Part shown: piece by piece, positions 64,000 to 64,000 of the stretch
Layout: each line of letters begins with the position of its first letter
Position numbering within the stretch: position 1 is the first letter of the stretch
Origin: Thozetella sp. PMI_491
Lineage: Eukaryota; Ascomycota; Sordariomycetes; Chaetosphaeriales; Chaetosphaeriaceae
Reading direction: 5' to 3'
DNA: 64,000 bases
Assembly: GCA_021432635.1 (NCBI GenBank)
Contig: MU270054.1
Coordinates: forward strand, 124,001-188,000
The notes under the pieces: generated by a model
Databases searched by the model: none
Seen by the model: the letters and a program-made list of their open reading frames with translations, nothing else
Told to the model about the DNA's origin: nothing
Made by a program: the position numbers and the translations under genes

Positions 64000-64000
64000 C

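Noticed and set aside
1-64000. CRISPR arrays, insertion sequences, transposons or virus-like elements
   Set aside because: No regularly spaced repeats, no transposase, reverse transcriptase, integrase or capsid-like frame, and no long terminal or inverted repeats were seen.

Overview
The window looks like nuclear DNA of a filamentous ascomycete (Pezizomycotina). Genes are separated by 0.3-2.7 kb. Many are split by short introns of about 45-310 nt with GT...AG ends and CTAAC/CTGAC-like branch sites. Proteins include fungus-restricted families: DUF3433 membrane protein, rhodopsin-domain receptor-like protein, MTC1, NPP1/NLP and a GPI-type aspartic protease. Assignment to Sordariomycetes or a relative is only an inference. 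I found no CRISPR array, no bacterial-style operon, no intact transposon and no recognisable virus-like element.

Layout. Positions 1-13.3 kb hold seven minus-strand genes: an FAD fumarate-reductase-like flavoprotein, a SnoaL-like protein, a Sua5/YrdC-family protein, a large DUF3433 membrane protein, a CALB-like secreted lipase, a 54-residue small ORF and an NmrA-like reductase. From 13.8 to 22.4 kb five plus-strand genes follow: F-box protein, SnoaL-like protein, acyl-protein-thioesterase-like hydrolase, secreted DUF3237 protein and LIP-family secreted lipase. The stretch 22.4-40 kb has mixed strands, much intergenic DNA and many secreted products: an S33/TAP-like peptidase, a GPI-anchored aspartic protease with four exons, a GFA-type enzyme, a tiny GPI-type protein, a secreted protein of unknown family and an NPP1/NLP-family protein. 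Housekeeping genes sit at 40.5-44.1 kb: mitochondrial NAD-malic enzyme (five exons) and ribosomal protein uL14/RPL23 (five exons). Then come a secreted alpha/beta hydrolase, a 7-TM rhodopsin-domain protein, an unknown protein, an OCH1-like glycosyltransferase and an SDR dehydrogenase. The right end has a large low-complexity nuclear-type protein divergent from MTC1, and a PI-PLC-X-like protein at the edge.

How the genes relate. There is no obvious biosynthetic cluster: no polyketide synthase, NRPS, terpene synthase or P450. The theme is secretion and surface. Ten or so products carry a signal peptide and/or GPI signal, and several are serine hydrolases or a protease. This fits a saprotroph or plant-associated fungus that digests external lipid and protein.

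Exon structures were derived by eye from reading-frame continuity, splice consensus and family alignment from memory. They are firm for malic enzyme, RPL23, the aspartic protease, MTC1, the SDR and the receptor-like gene. They are less firm for unknown proteins. Where an open frame began at TTG or GTG, I moved the start to the first sensible ATG.
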